A stretch of DNA of 64,000 nucleotides, from NCBI GenBank assembly GCA_037349315.1, contig JBAIAC010000027.1, positions 18,027,501 to 18,091,500 of the forward strand. Reading direction: 5' to 3'. How positions within the stretch are numbered: position 1 is the first letter of the stretch; each line of letters begins with the position of its first letter. The translations under genes and the position numbers were made by a program. Of this stretch, positions 41,701 through 54,209 are shown one piece after another. The notes under the pieces are model-generated. The model was not told the DNA's origin, did not search any database, and worked only from the letters and a program-made list of their open reading frames with translations. This stretch comes from Chelydra serpentina. Taxonomy: Eukaryota; Chordata; Testudines; Chelydridae.

Positions 41701-42004
41701 TCCCTCCCATTTACCCCAGGGTCCCCCTCGTGTGGGTAAACCGTTTGGGTTCCAGACCCATTCCTTGGCCAGCTGGGTAACGTGCCAGCCTGGGACTGCT
41801 GCCCTGAGACAATTCCATCCCCACTAGCCATCCTGCCCTCCCTCCTCAGAGGAGCCAGAGTGGGCAAAGCACTTAGGCTCTGTGAGCCAGAGTCTCCTCC
41901 CAAGTCTTTACTTCCTTCAGGATGGGGACCAGCAGGGGTCCTTAAGCAAACCCCCAGGGTAGGCTTTGACCTCTGTCTGGGACACTTACATGACCCCCCT
42001 CACT

Positions 42005-42195
42005 GTGGCATCTGGGTGCCTCACAGCCCCCGCTGCAAGGCAGGGCTGCTATCCCCATTGCACACATGGGAAACCGAGGCACAGAGAGACAAGTGACTTG
42101 CCCAGGGTCACACCGGGAGTCCGTGACTGAGCAGGGAACTGACCTCTCATCTCTCGAGTCCTAGGCTAGTGCGCTAACCACTGGGCCATCCTGGG
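42005..42195 (-). mobile_element. MIR-like SINE, reverse
   Basis: GGGAAACCGAGGCACAGAGA, CTTGCCCAGGGTCACACCGG, CGCTAACCACTGGGCCATCC. Confidence 0.75.
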
Positions 42196-42261
42196 CTGCT
42201 TTCCCCTACCCCTGACGGGACTCTGAGCTGAGCAGGGATCCATTTGCATAGAGACAGCTGT

Positions 42262-42540
42262 GACTGTGGTGTGGACTAGTGGTTAGAGCACTGGACTGGG
42301 ACACGGGGACCGCAGGTTCTGTTTGTGGCTCTGCCAGTGACCCTGGCCAAGTCACTTCCCCTCACCGTGCCTCAGTTTCCCCAGCTGTACAATAGGATAA
42401 AGACAATGACCTCCTTGTAAAGCCCTAGGAGAGCTGCTGATGCAAAGCGCTTATAGAAGAGCTAGCGATTATTTATCTCAGTGCGGGGGACTGGATGAGG
42501 TGACCTCTTGCGGTCCCTCCCGGTCCTACCGTTCTAGGGA
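42262..42540 (+). mobile_element. MIR-like SINE followed by a CR1 tail
   Basis: GGACTAGTGGTTAGAGCACT, GCCAGTGACCCTGGCCAAGT and CGTGCCTCAGTTTCCCCAGC, then from about 42478 GGACTGGATGAGGTGACCTC of a CR1 tail. Confidence 0.7.
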
Positions 42541-45500
42541 TGGTCTAGCCCTCTGTGTCCTGCTGGGGAGATGGCAGCAGAGCAAACGCCGGGGCCTGGC
42601 TCTCCACTGCCTTGCACCAGGCAGGTTTCAAACGCCCTCAGATGTCCAGTCACGTAGAGCCAGAGTTGTCAAAGGGATTTAGGAGCCTAAAGAGAGGCCA
42701 GGTAGGAGTTTTGAAGGCACCTGGCCCCCTGGATTTCAACGGGACATTGGTGCCAAACCTGCTCAGGCAGATTTAAAGTCCCGCCTGAAGGTCTCTCTGC
42801 ATGTATGGTGCCTAAATCCCTGGGAGTATCTTACCCCACTGTGCATAGGTGCCACGGGTCGCACTGTATACGGCGTCCCACCCTGCTCTAGTGAATCCGG
42901 TCCAAGGGTAGCATCCGAGCACCTGTCCCTTCCCATCTCAGGCCCGTAGAGGGGTGTCTCGTGCCTTTCTGGGGTCTGATTCTGCGCCTGTCAGATACAA
43001 CTCGTGCCCTTTAGCTTCAAGGTGAGGAGACCCAGTCCCCCACCTCTGGCTGACCTCAGTCTCCGGCTTCTGGACCCAGTACGCTGCTGCTGCAGGAAGG
43101 CGCTCAATGCATCCGTGCGGGATGGCAGCGAGGTGGGAACGGTGCTGAAGATCTAGGTCACGGTGCGAGCCAGCTCCAGCCCGTCTTCCCTTCCCTGCAC
43201 TGGCTTCCCTTTCCCTGGGGCCCGGAGCATGGCTTGAAATCAGCTGAGCGCAGGATGTTCCTCGCTTCAGAAGGTAAGGCCGGTGAAGACCACTGTGGTG
43301 TGCTCCCGCAGAACCTAGGCTGGAGAAACTGAGTTTCCTTTGGCTCCAGATTACCCTCCAGAGCCTGGGGTGGCTTCCGAGCCAGACTATACCGGGCCCT
43401 AACATGGCGATGTTAGAGAAGTATTTGGGCCAAAATCGTGGGTCCAAACATTTGGATCTGGCTGACCCTTCTACGCTAGCTAGCTGCTGTTTCTAGCCAC
43501 GGCTCCAGGCAAGAGTGAGGGTGGTTCGGGCTCCGGCGTGGGGCACGGCAGGGGGATTCTGGAGGTGGGTAAAGATGTCCGCTACGCAGGCAGCTTTGAG
43601 CTCCTGGCTGCTTATTTCCCATGTGACGAGCGACAGGAAGAGCCCAGCTGAGGCTCCCGAGCTCATGACCTGTGCATGGGCGAAGGAAGTAGCCCCGGCT
43701 GTGGGCGACGGCTGCATCTAATCAAATGCCCAGGGAACAAGCGCGCGCCAGACGGGCTCTTTTGTATTGGCCACCGTAAGCTCATTTTGCTTTGCTTTCC
43801 CCAGCTCTTCGCCGGAGCCGCTGCAGTTCTACACAGATCAATAGCATCGATCGGTTCCCTTCGAATGGGAGCCGGGGGCGCAGGATGGAGAGAATAAATA
43901 TTTCACGAGGCCCGGGCGAGTTTGGGATTGGATTTATGGCCTCTGAGGAATAAGGGATGAGGCTGTGTCTGGGTGAGGGGCGATTAATGGGGAAAGAGAT
44001 TATTAAGACAGGCTGAAGGAACCCTCAGCAGAGGAAAGGGGAGGGGCTTGAATTTGATTTCACTGAATTCTGGAATAAGAAGACTTGGGGCCGGATTAGA
44101 CGCCTTTAAAAAAATCTGGCCAGTGGCCCCTTCGAGAGCACATCGCCCGGGCAGCGCGGCAGCAGCAGCCTCCCCTCAGAGGTGGAAACGGGGGCATGGA
44201 GAATGTGAGTCACTCGCCCTAGTCCACACCATGTGTCGGGGTGGAGCTGGGACAAGCCCACCAGTCCCCTGAGTGCCAGGGTAGTGCCCGGCCATTGGGC
44301 CACACTGGCAAGCATTGCTTAAAGGGGACAGAGAGCATTTTCCAGGAGAGATGGGGAAAAATCAAGATGATTTTTGATCCTGGCCCAATGTGGGTAAGTC
44401 TGGGCTGTGTCCAGCCCCAGCCTCGTCCATCCCTTTCTCCTTGGGTCAGACGAGTCTGACCTTCACTGTTCAGCTCTGCAAGCGAATCTTCCCATGGGCA
44501 GGGGCTGGGTGGGGCCGGATTGGTGCTAGCTTGAAGGGGTCCCAGATTTGTGGCCTCCAAGGGGCACGTTTGGGACACTCAGTGGGTGGGTTTCCCAGGG
44601 GCTGGTTTCCTTATTGCTGACAGAGATGGGCCCAGGATCTGGATTCAATTTAGATCGACGGCGGCTTGAGGCTTGAGCAGGGTTCACGAGAGGTGAAATC
44701 TCCTAACCTGGACAACAGTATCCCAAATGATTGTAATTAACGAGAACAGAAATTCTGGAAGGGGTCTTAAACCTGCTGCTCCCGGGCGTGAGCCAATCTC
44801 TGACTATTAGAGCCCAGGGCTGAGACCTAATGTGGGGGGCAGATTGTCCTGCATCTGCTACTGAGGGGTTCTTACACCTTCCTCGGGGCATCTGGTGCTG
44901 CCACGGTCGGAGACAGGACTCTGGCCCCAGGCCTGATCCACTCTGGGGATTCCTATGTTCCCAGCTGTTCTCAGGTGATTTCAGACTATGGGGCGAGAGC
45001 CTTGTGTGATCCATTGTTCTCATGCCAGGCGGCTTCCGAACGGGGTCCAGGAAACCGGGCCACTTCTGGCTTTGGCTCTGACCTCGCATCAAGCCCAGGT
45101 TCTGATCAGAGGGTTTGGATCCCTGCAGCTGGGGGCGGGAGTTGGAGTGCTGGGTCAGTCCCCCCGCTTGTCCTGGAGGTCAGGAACAGAAGAGCCGTCT
45201 GAGCTCTGGTGCCGGGGCTCAGCTCCCCCCAGCTAGGGAAGGCCGGAGCTCTGGAGCCAGCTGGCCCCCAGGGCAGGCTCTGTGCTGTGTCCATAGCAGG
45301 AAGGCTGGGTTCATTACACTAGCTTACAGCGGGCGCTGGGGAGTCCTGGACCCCCGGGTCTCTGCCTCAAACCTGCAGGCCTCGCCCTTCATTTAGCTTG
45401 CAGCTATCGGCTCTGCTGCTGCCTAGGCGTGGGAAGAGGACCCCTCCCGTTCCTAACGCCAGCCCCGAGTGGCCCAGAGCAGGAATCCCATGTGCCTCGG

Positions 45501-45884
45501 GGTAACCCTGCAGCAAGCCTGCAAGCAGGTGTATGCACCCCACTGGGACCAGTGCAGTGTAATGGGGTGACTGATGCCCCTCAGGACGAGCAGGGAGGGG
45601 TCCCTGTGCTCAGGATGGGCCTGTGTGCGGGGAGCAGCTAAGGTTCTTTGCTCCCCACAAAATTAATGCGGCTTCGGTAAAGGAGCGAATCGGCCCCAGC
45701 TTTGTGCCTAGTGCCTAGTCCAGAGGCCGCTGGCGAGCATTGCGGATCCATTGCCCCCCTTTGCAGGCACTACAGACCTGCTGAGCCATGTGCCAGACGT
45801 GCCCCCAGACGAGGCCCCGCAACGTTGGCCGGCGTCCGGGGCGACGGTAAGTGCTCTGGTAATGGGCGCGGGGTGGCGGGGAGC

Positions 45885-45965
45885 TGCCGGTGGGTGCTGA
45901 GCACCCACCAATTTTTCCCCGTGGGTACTCCAGCCCCGGAGCGCCCACGGAGTCAGCGCCTATGG
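45885..45965. repeat. End fragment of the 34047-type repeat
   Basis: GGGTGCTGAGCACCCACC, AATTTTTCCCCGTGGG and GAGTCAGCGCCTATGG match the end of the element at 34047-34370. Confidence 0.5.
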
Positions 45966-46001
45966 TCAGGGTGCTTTTAACATGCATTGGCTGGTCCACG
46001 A

Positions 46002-46128
46002 TAGGGTGACCAGATGTCCTGATTTTATAGGGACAGTCCCGATTTCTGGGGCTTTTTCTTATATAGGCTCCTATTACCCCACCCCCCACCCCGTCCCGAT
46101 TTTTCACACTTGCTGTCTGGTCACCCTA
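46002..46128 (-). mobile_element. hAT-like MITE, TAGGGTGACC family, copy 4
   Basis: Reversed copy flanked by GTCCACGA and GTCCACAA (seven of eight bases agree). Confidence 0.85.
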
Positions 46129-46136
46129 GTCCACAA

Positions 46137-47640
46137 CAGGGTTCAGGCTACAGCCCGAGTGAGCCACGGCTACCGTCCTCGCTCGGTGCTGCTCCGGGAT
46201 TATTCTGCACCTCGCTCGAGCTCGGCTGGCTCCGGAGGGGTTCACTCAGCGCAGAGAACTCGAGGTAACGCTGCATTGCCGACAGCTATTGTGGCCCCAT
46301 CATGAGAGATCGGCTCAAGCTGCAAAAATGTGGCTCGGCTGCTGGGTCCGGACTGCAGCGGCTCCAGAATCCGGGGGTGTTTGGATCCGGGTTTTCAGTC
46401 GGGCCTGGCTCTGATCTAAATAAAGATGGGGGGGGAGGGGGTGCCCGCCTAGGGGAGCTGAGTGTGGAAGTGCTGCGGGGGCTCCCCGGAGTGGAGGCAG
46501 ATGGAGGCCAGCTGCCACGCTGCAGCTTCAGCCTCTCTCCCTGGAGGAGGATGGGGGAGTCTGTGCCATACAGACACCCCCTGCTGCCGGGTGAACCAGG
46601 AGCCGCACCATGGCAGCTCGGGAAGGCGATCCCCACCCGCACCTGCCCTGCTGGCGGGAAGACGTTGTTCTGCTTAAGGCGGGAGCTGAGAGCTCGTGGG
46701 GTCATTCTGGGAGTGCCGAGGCTGGGGGACCATCTCCCGTGCGTGGGTCTGGCTAGGTTTCATGCCACGCTCGTCCCCAGGACGCTGAGCACCTGCAAGG
46801 CAAACACCAAAGGCTGCGGAGTGGGGCCGGGGATGGGGAAGCTGCAACCCGGGCCCTGGGATCTCCCCAGCCTTTAGATCAGTAGAGCAGGCAGGAAGAG
46901 GACCGGGTGTCGTGCATTTCCCCGTCTGCTGCATGGTGGGACTGGGCAGCAGTAGCATGGGGGTCCTGGCTGCTGTCCCAGGGGGAGGTAAAGGGACTCC
47001 CCCATCTGCTGGCTGTTTGATGTCCCCCCATTCCTAGGGGCAAGGCACCAGTGCCCAGCTAGCCCAGTCCCTGGGACCAGGCACCAGAGCTCGCCTTGGC
47101 TGACGGAGGAGACCCCATGAGCTCAGGAGTTCTAGCCCTTGGAGGCTGGCAGTGACACAGACCTGGGAGGGTGGGAGACCTGGGGACAGAGAGGAAAGGT
47201 GGTTCTCCTAGGAGACACCAATGTGTGAATACCAGCAAAGTTACACCCTCACACTGAACCCCCACCCCCGGGGACAGATCCTCAGCTAGTGTCAATCAGT
47301 GCCGTTCCATTGACTTCAGCGGCGCTGGCTGAGGCCCCTGACCTCTGTCTGAGCCAGAGCACAGCCCAAACGGTCCCCTTCCAGCTTGGCAATCAAGGAG
47401 CAGCGGGTAGCTGCGGGCATGTCACCTCTAGGTCACCAGGCCAGATCCAGCCATGACTGAAAGCTGGCCCGTGTTTTGGTAGGTGGCACTGTGCCTTTAA
47501 GGGCCGAGCGTCCCAGCCAGAGAGTCAGGGCAGGCATGCAGCATGCGTCAGAGGTGCTCACACCAACCGAGGGACATTGCACCCATATGGCTTAGGAGCT
47601 CTATGCGGGCGCTTGCCTCAGGCGTTGCAGGATCACCTTG
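46137..47640. other. Intergenic; no gene recognised
   Basis: GC-rich, with a 191-codon open frame (46302-46877) that shows no recognisable domain. I treat it as chance. Confidence 0.5.
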
Positions 47641-47653
47641 TGAATCTGACCAT

Positions 47654-47859
47654 CAGGGCCGGCTCTGGCTTTTTTGCCACCCCAGACAAAAAAGCCACCC
47701 GCCGCCCTGCTCCCCCGGCCGGGGCGCCGGCGGGGAGCGCGGGCCGGGAAGAGTGTTTTTTTAAATTAAAAAAAAAAACACCTTGAGAGCCCCCTCCCCC
47801 CCCGCCCAGGTGCCGCCCCAAGCATGTGCTTGGTCGGCTGGTGCCTGGAGCCAGCCCTG
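47654..47859. mobile_element. hAT-like element, CAGGGCCGGCTC ends, copy 3 (206 bp)
   Basis: Ends CAGGGCCGGCTCTGG and GGAGCCAGCCCTG, with a perfect 8-bp duplication CTGACCAT at 47646-47653 and 47860-47867. Confidence 0.9.
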
Positions 47860-48424
47860 CTGACCATCAACTGCTTGAATCGACCCCGAAGGAGCCAGGT
47901 CTCTGCGGCACCACTCAGATTACACAGACTGGTTCATCCACATCGTGCAGGAAAAAGAGACCCACCTGCCGCTGCCAGTCCATCCGGGAAATCCAGCAGC
48001 GGCAGCAGCGATAAAGGGACATAGGACCAAACTGAAAGTGTGCGCGTCCCCCCTCCCTGCACTGGGCTGGCCTGGATTTGCAAAACCCGAACTCTGGCGG
48101 TATCCATCATTAGTGATGTTACGCTCCTCCCTGCCGTGTTCAGATGAACATGACTTTGTGAGCGTAATAACAAGAAAGAACAAACATAAAGTCCCCATAA
48201 AAGGGGAACTCGGGACCTGGCTGTTACCTGCAAGGCCAGGTTCAGACTGGCAGAACCGGGAGGAGTTTGCCGGTGAGGCAGACAGACTGGTGTGACAGGG
48301 AGCTATCATGCAGCATGAGCTCCAGCAAAGCTCTCCTGTGCTAAGGCAGAGAGAATGCAGTGGCTTACGGTTCTGGATTCCCTGAGGGGTGCGTTACTCG
48401 TAATGATTTGCACTGCAGTAGTAC

Positions 48425-48690
48425 TTAGAAGCACCAGCTGAGATCAGGGCCCCATGGTGCTAAACGTGGCACAGACACATAGTAAAAGACAGCCCCTGAC
48501 CTGACGCGCTTACCGTCTAAATAGAGAATGTCTTCCCTAGTGCTAAAGGCATCTTCTGCAAGAGACAGTTTTACCCAGAGGGAGACGGAAGCACAGAGAC
48601 TTACCCCAGTTCATTAGTGGCAGAGCTGGGGCAAGACCCCAGATGCCCTTACTCCCCATCCACTGCTCTAACCACTAGGCCAACTTTTTA
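48425..48690 (-). mobile_element. MIR-like SINE, reverse
   Basis: CTGACCTGACGCGCTTACCG, TTAGTGGCAGAGCTGGGGCA and GCTCTAACCACTAGGCCAAC. Confidence 0.6.
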
Positions 48691-49995
48691 ATATGACCCC
48701 CCTGGCAAGCAGTGCCTATGCCTGCACACGTGCTCATTGGCTGGTGCGTTTTTACTGAGATCCCTGTAGATCCTGCACTGGGATTCCTTCTGCCCATCCG
48801 CCGAGCTAGAAAGCAGATCCCTTCTGGAAGGAGACTTTCCGGCGTGGCTGGGGGTAGGTCTCCCACGACACGCAGCGGGAATAGGGGGTGCCCTGCCCTT
48901 GGAGAAGGCAGGGAGGCTGTCCCCACCCTCCCGGAGCAGATCAGTGGCTCCAGGCTGCATCAGCTGCTGAGTCATTCTGCAGAGCCATATTCCAGCAAGA
49001 CTGCAGCAGCCGGGCTGGCTGCCCCTAATGAAAACTAATGAGCTAGCCGATTATTCCTCGCCACCCCGGCGCATTCTGCTCACTGGCTCGTTCTTGCTAA
49101 GTCCATCTGCAGAGCTGGCTGATTGGAGGTGGGTGAGGGGGCAGGTGTTGCGGTCTGCAGAGGGGGTTCTCCGCCTCCCCTGCAGCAGCTGAAGGGGTGG
49201 GGGAAGCCTGGGGGGCTCTCCTGCCAGCGCCAGCCAGGCAGAGTAACGCAGGGCTATAAAGACAAGGAATGACTCAGAGCCAAGGTGAAATGGAGCCGTT
49301 AGAAATCAATCCACTCACAGGGCAGCTTTAAGTGAGCTGGCGGCTTCCGCGGTCAGTAAGGCGCTGGTGATGGGCCCGGCGGGGGCGGGGGGACGGAAAG
49401 GAATAGGGGAGCAGACGGGGCTGGTGTGCTCCCATCTCCCCTGCTGCCACTCTCCCCCCTACCCCCGGGGCAGGGAGAGGTGAGCAATGAATCAAAGGCC
49501 GGACAGGGCTCAGAGGTTCTTCAGACAAGACCCTTACTAATGGGTTTTGTTGCAGGGCATCAGCAACTCATATAGGAGTGGGAAAGGGAGACTAAGGGAT
49601 TTATTTATAACACATAATGAGAAGCAGTGTCTGTCTATCTGCCCGCCTACCTATCTACCTACCTACCCCCTCATCATTATATTTGGGCACCAAATGCATA
49701 TAGGGCACATCACCTGAAGGTTTAAGTTAAAGATGGGCCTGAGCAGGGACCCAAACATTGGAATATGAGGATCTGGGTGTGGGTTTTGAGGTGGGGGCCC
49801 CACCCCATGCCATCTGATGGGCCAGAGGCTGTCTCTATCATGTCTGCTAATATGGGACTTGATAGTCACTCAGGAACAATGGTTGATGAAGGTTCTTTCT
49901 CTGGTACAAAGTGTTATTGCTGGAGGACTTATTAGTCAGCTGTAAAAGTGCAACACCTCCCAAAAAGTGCAACACCTATGCCAAAACATTGCAAA

Positions 49996-50011
49996 TTTCT
50001 TTCTTTCTTTT

Positions 50012-50071
<60 letters not shown>

Positions 50072-50073
50072 TC
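49996..50073. repeat. (CTTT)n microsatellite
   Basis: About 18 tetranucleotide units with one early interruption. Confidence 0.95.
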
Positions 50074-50200
50074 CAAAAGCAGCAGCAAACAACACAGGAA
50101 CTAAAGGCCAGTTTCCAGTTTGTTTGTACTGACATTTTGGTACGATGTGGAACATGCTTTAGTCTAACTCCATAATCCCTATCGCCAAAAGACTCCAGGG

Positions 50201-50324
50201 TAGGGTTACCAGATAGCAACTGTGGAAAAACGGGACAGGGGGTGGGGGGTAATAGGTGCCTATATAAGAAAAAGTCCCCCAAAATGGGACTGTCCCTTTA
50301 AAAATGGGACATCTGGTCACCCTA
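50201..50324 (+). mobile_element. hAT-like MITE, TAGGGTGACC family, copy 5
   Basis: Copy with one changed base in the left end (TAGGGTTACC) and a perfect 8-bp duplication CTCCAGGG at 50193-50200 and 50325-50332. Confidence 0.9.
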
Positions 50325-51030
50325 CTCCAGGGGCCAGAGTGAAATGAGAACCTGGCTCCCATGAAGGGTTGACAAGAGGACTAAGAAGCTGCCCTCATTG
50401 CCTGTTGGAGTATCTCATTACAGAACTTCTGGTCTGTTTCACAAAGGCACCAGTGGAATCCAGTGGCTAAATGTGACCTGGATTGACAGACAATGTAGCA
50501 TCACTGTGGCGGGGAAGTGGGCACTGCCAGGAATGTACACTGAGAAACACGCCTCTTTTCCTAGATACCTGGCTGCTTGTTTCCTCCATACCCAGGTCAC
50601 TGGAAATCCCTCTGCGACGTGGGGTTAAGACTTTGGTTGATCTGCTTAATCTGGTTCTAATCCACCACTGCGGGCGAGGGGCTCAGAGCCTGAGAGTGAG
50701 GAGAAACTCCTGCCTGAACCTCTGTTTTGACACTGATCTTATTTCTGGCATCAGCATCAGGAACTAAGGCAGCTGCTTTCAAGGAGCCGTAGTGAAGCAT
50801 TCTCAAGTACCGTCTGCAGTGCAGTCACCCGGGCCTGCGCCTTAGGGCCCCAGTCCTGCAAAGTACGGCGCTCCTCCTGCTCTCCATGTTCTCTTGGTCT
50901 CTTTGAGCTGACAGCCAGGGCAGAAGAGGATCTGGTCCCTTAGGAACTGCAGTCTTGGCTTTGCATTGCATTCCGGTAGTAGGGGGGCAGGCTGGCAACT
51001 GCTTGTTGCAACTAGCGGGACAAAGTCTAT

Positions 51031-51209
51031 AGGGGAGGAGGGATGGCTCGGTGGTTTGAGCATTGGCCTATGAAACCCAGCGTTGTGAGTTCAATCCTTG
51101 AGGGGGCCATTTAGGCATCTGGGGCAAAAATTGGGGGTTGGTCCTGCTTTGAGCAGGGGGTTGGACTAGATGATCTCCAAAGGTCCCTTCCAACCCTGAT
51201 ATTCTATGA
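51031..51209 (+). mobile_element. tRNA-derived turtle SINE, copy 3
   Basis: Full-length copy with box A ATGGCTCGGTGG (diverged), box B GTGAGTTCAATCC and the CR1-like tail ending ATATTCTATGA. Confidence 0.9.
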
Positions 51210-52403
51210 AATTCAGCTCTGCAGCCGGTGAAGAAGACTCTGGGCAATGATGTGCCTTGAATACTGTATTTGGAAGAGCTCTTACTTTCCCTCTGGGCTG
51301 TGCTCAAGCTGCAGAGCAGAGGAGACTCTAATGGGAGACAGCTTTCCTTTATAGTCCAGCCATGTCCCTGCAGCTCCCATATGGCAGGTTTGCTCTGATG
51401 GGCTCGGATTCGTATGATTTACAGGGGCAGCCCTGGAACTGCTCTGCGGTCTCAGTTTGCACTGCAGTGCCGGGGTTGCATTGCAGTCCTAACTTAGTGT
51501 GACTTGCAAAGCAGCCCTGGCATGTCACTGCAGTCCCTGGGTTTGCCTTGGAGACCTGGGTGAGTCTCGCATAACCCTGTACGCGGCAGGCTGGAAATCT
51601 CACTGCAGCCGGAGAGGTTTTGCGTTGCACTGGATGAACAGGACTTGCAAGACACTCCTGAGATTTCACTGCAGTGGCAGGGTTGACGCCCTGTTGCTTT
51701 GTACCACGTTCCAGCTAGAACCATGGTTCTGTAACCAGTTAGGCACATGCTTCACTTCAGGAGCATCCGTCAAGTGTATGCCTCGTATTGCTGACGCCCT
51801 CTCTTCCCCTGAGTGTCCCTCTTGCCTGCACTGCTCCTTCTCCTGGTTGCTACTCTTTCTTTGGTCTCCTCCATTCAGTGATGGCCCATTGCCTTTCCAC
51901 ACCCACACCAAACGGTGGGTGCCTTCCCTACGCATCCGTCCATGCCTGGAGTTGTAGGGGGTTCCTCCTTGGGTTTTTCATCTCCTCTGCCTCTGCGGCC
52001 TCCACAGATCATTTCCAAGATGGTGCCCGAGCAGGTAGACCCTCAGATATGCAAGGCCTGTTGCCATCATCAGCGTGCCCTGCAGGCTGGCTTTCGGTGG
52101 GCGGAAGAATCTCCAGGATGGAAGCAATTCAATAGGGGTGCAGACAGCTAGTGTAACCCACACACCCGGGTGTGGTGCTCTGTCCCATCTAGTGACACTG
52201 AGACCACTTAGAGAGAGAGAGAAAATGAGTCTGCTCTACAGCTATAGCTAACAGCCCGTGGGCTTTTAGCTCACGCAGTAGAGACTCATGCACTAAGCTC
52301 CAGACGTCCCAGGCCTGCCGACGACCGGGGTCTGTCGGCGTTATGCTAGCATAAGGCCTTGGTGCAATTTAAATTCCCCTTGAGCCCTCAGGTCCTACTG
52401 GGC

Positions 52404-52763
52404 CAGGGGTGGCCAACCTGAGCCTGAGAAGGAGCCAGAATTTACCAATGTACATTGCCAAAGAGCCCCCGTCATACGTCAGCAGCCCCTTCTGCCATCG
52501 GCCACCCCGCCAATCAGCACCTCCCGATCAGCTGTTTTGTGGCATGCAGGAGGCTCTGGTGGGGGGAGCAATGAAGGCATGGCAGGCTCAGGAGAGGGGG
52601 CAGAGCGAGGGGTTGAGCAGTGAGTGCCCCCTCCCCCCCCCCGGGCACATTGGAAAGTTGGCGCCTGTAGCTCCAGCCCTGGAGTCGGTGCCTATACAAG
52701 GAGCCGCATATTAACCTCTGAAGAGCCGCATGCAGCTCCGGAGCCGCAGGTTGGCCACCCCTG
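52404..52763. mobile_element. hAT-like element with 17-bp perfect inverted ends (360 bp)
   Basis: CAGGGGTGGCCAACCTG at the left end and CAGGTTGGCCACCCCTG at the right end are exact inverted copies. The flanks TACTGGGC and CACCAGGC agree at five of eight positions, with only transitions at the rest, as for an old target duplication. The body has AAGAGCC and GAGCCGC words and no transposase. Confidence 0.85.
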
Positions 52764-54209
52764 CACCAGGCCATGCTCCCTCCGCCTGGAGCCAAGCAGG
52801 CCCGGATTTCAAAGTCAGTCCCGCAGCACTGGGGGCAGTTTTACAGGCTCGTGCTGGTGTCCGTAGCTGCCAGTTGCCCACTGTGACATCACTGAACAGT
52901 CCTCTGGGCATGCTCATGAGCTCACGGTCCCGGGGAAACTGGGCCGCTGCGCTGCGGGGCTGCTCAAGGTTATGACCACGGAGACCCTCCAGCAAGGCTG
53001 GACTTCTGTGTCCATGAGAACCTCGCCCAGCGCCAGGCAATATGGACGCGCCGCCCATCAGCTGCTGGAGATCTTGTGCGGCCCCCTCAGCCACAAGGAG
53101 TTGGCTGCATCCTGCTCTCCGCACAGTGCTCAGAAAGCCACGGACACGCCTGGCCATTTCATATGTCAGGGTTCAAATGGATCTGCATGTACGCCAGCCA
53201 GCAGGGCTGTGATCTCCTGCTCCGACCAGGCTTCTCTGGAGGAGAGGCACTGGGGAGGGCATGGCTGTCCAGACAGCGGTGTGAGTGTTATGCCCAGCAA
53301 AGAAGGAGCCTAGCATTTGAAACCTGCCTGCAGTTTCCGGGTCCTAGAGCCAGGTAAGCCCCCTGGTATTCGTTACACACAGGGAATAAAGCTCCCTTGG
53401 GGTGAGGCAAGAGCATTGCCTGAGCAAGTGCACTCTGGGATATCTAACCAGGCAGCCTTACAGCAGGAGGGAGGAGCTGATCTCCGGTTACAATGGCCTG
53501 GGGAGGGGCACCATGCCATGTAACAAAGCGCCCAGAGGCCATGGGCCGAGCCCTATTGCCTTTACTGGAGCAACACTGATTTACACCAGCTGAGGCTCTG
53601 GCCCAGCTCTGACCACTTCCAGGACCAGAGCATGTGCCAGCATGGTGCATGATGAAGATCCACCGGTTACGCGGCGTGTTCCGGCTGGACGGGAGTGTTG
53701 ATTTAGCCAGTGGATGTGGCCAATAGTTATGGTGTGGACAGGGCCGTATGTAATAACTCACCAGGTGCTTCTGATTGAATCCAGCGACTAGCTGTGCAGA
53801 ACTCTGCACTGAGTCTGGCTGAAAAATCTCTCTGCCACCCCCCACCCCCCCGCCCCGCCACTCCTTTTGTGCTAATGAACAACAGCCAAGCGCTGTTGTG
53901 CCCCGGGGTTGGGTCCATGGGAGCTCATGTTTCTGATCAGGCTGGAAGGCTGCAGGCTGTTCCGGAGACAAGAGCCATCATCACAGTGCGGAGACCAAAC
54001 CTGACTGTATAAAGACACCTGAGGGCTTTGAGGCTGTAACGCCGGCTGAGTCCCCAGCAGAGGGGAGCGAGTGGGACCTCACTGGGGCATGCGGAACACG
54101 GGTCCTGTTAGGGAAATGGTGATGGGAATTTTAAAAAAGGATTTAGTTAAAATGACTTCTGGCTGATAGGGAAATATTATCAAAGGGAGGCAACGGAGCT
54201 TACCCTGTG

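Larger units (their letters stand above)
40757..45990. other. Intergenic, downstream of SSC4D; no gene recognised
   Basis: Besides MIR and CR1 fragments it holds nothing I can name. 42800-45880 is mostly unique, GC-moderate DNA, with an ordered-looking patch at 43735-43995. No 14-3-3 (YWHAG) exon is present. Confidence 0.6.
47870..54205. other. Intergenic; only repeats recognised
   Basis: Between the listed elements (48425, 49996, 50201, 51031, 52404) the sequence shows no exon with credible splice sites plus a known domain. Confidence 0.5.

Noticed and set aside
46302..46877. 191-codon open frame on the plus strand
   Set aside because: Starts in unique GC-rich DNA beside a MITE; composition is proline- and glycine-rich without a recognisable fold.
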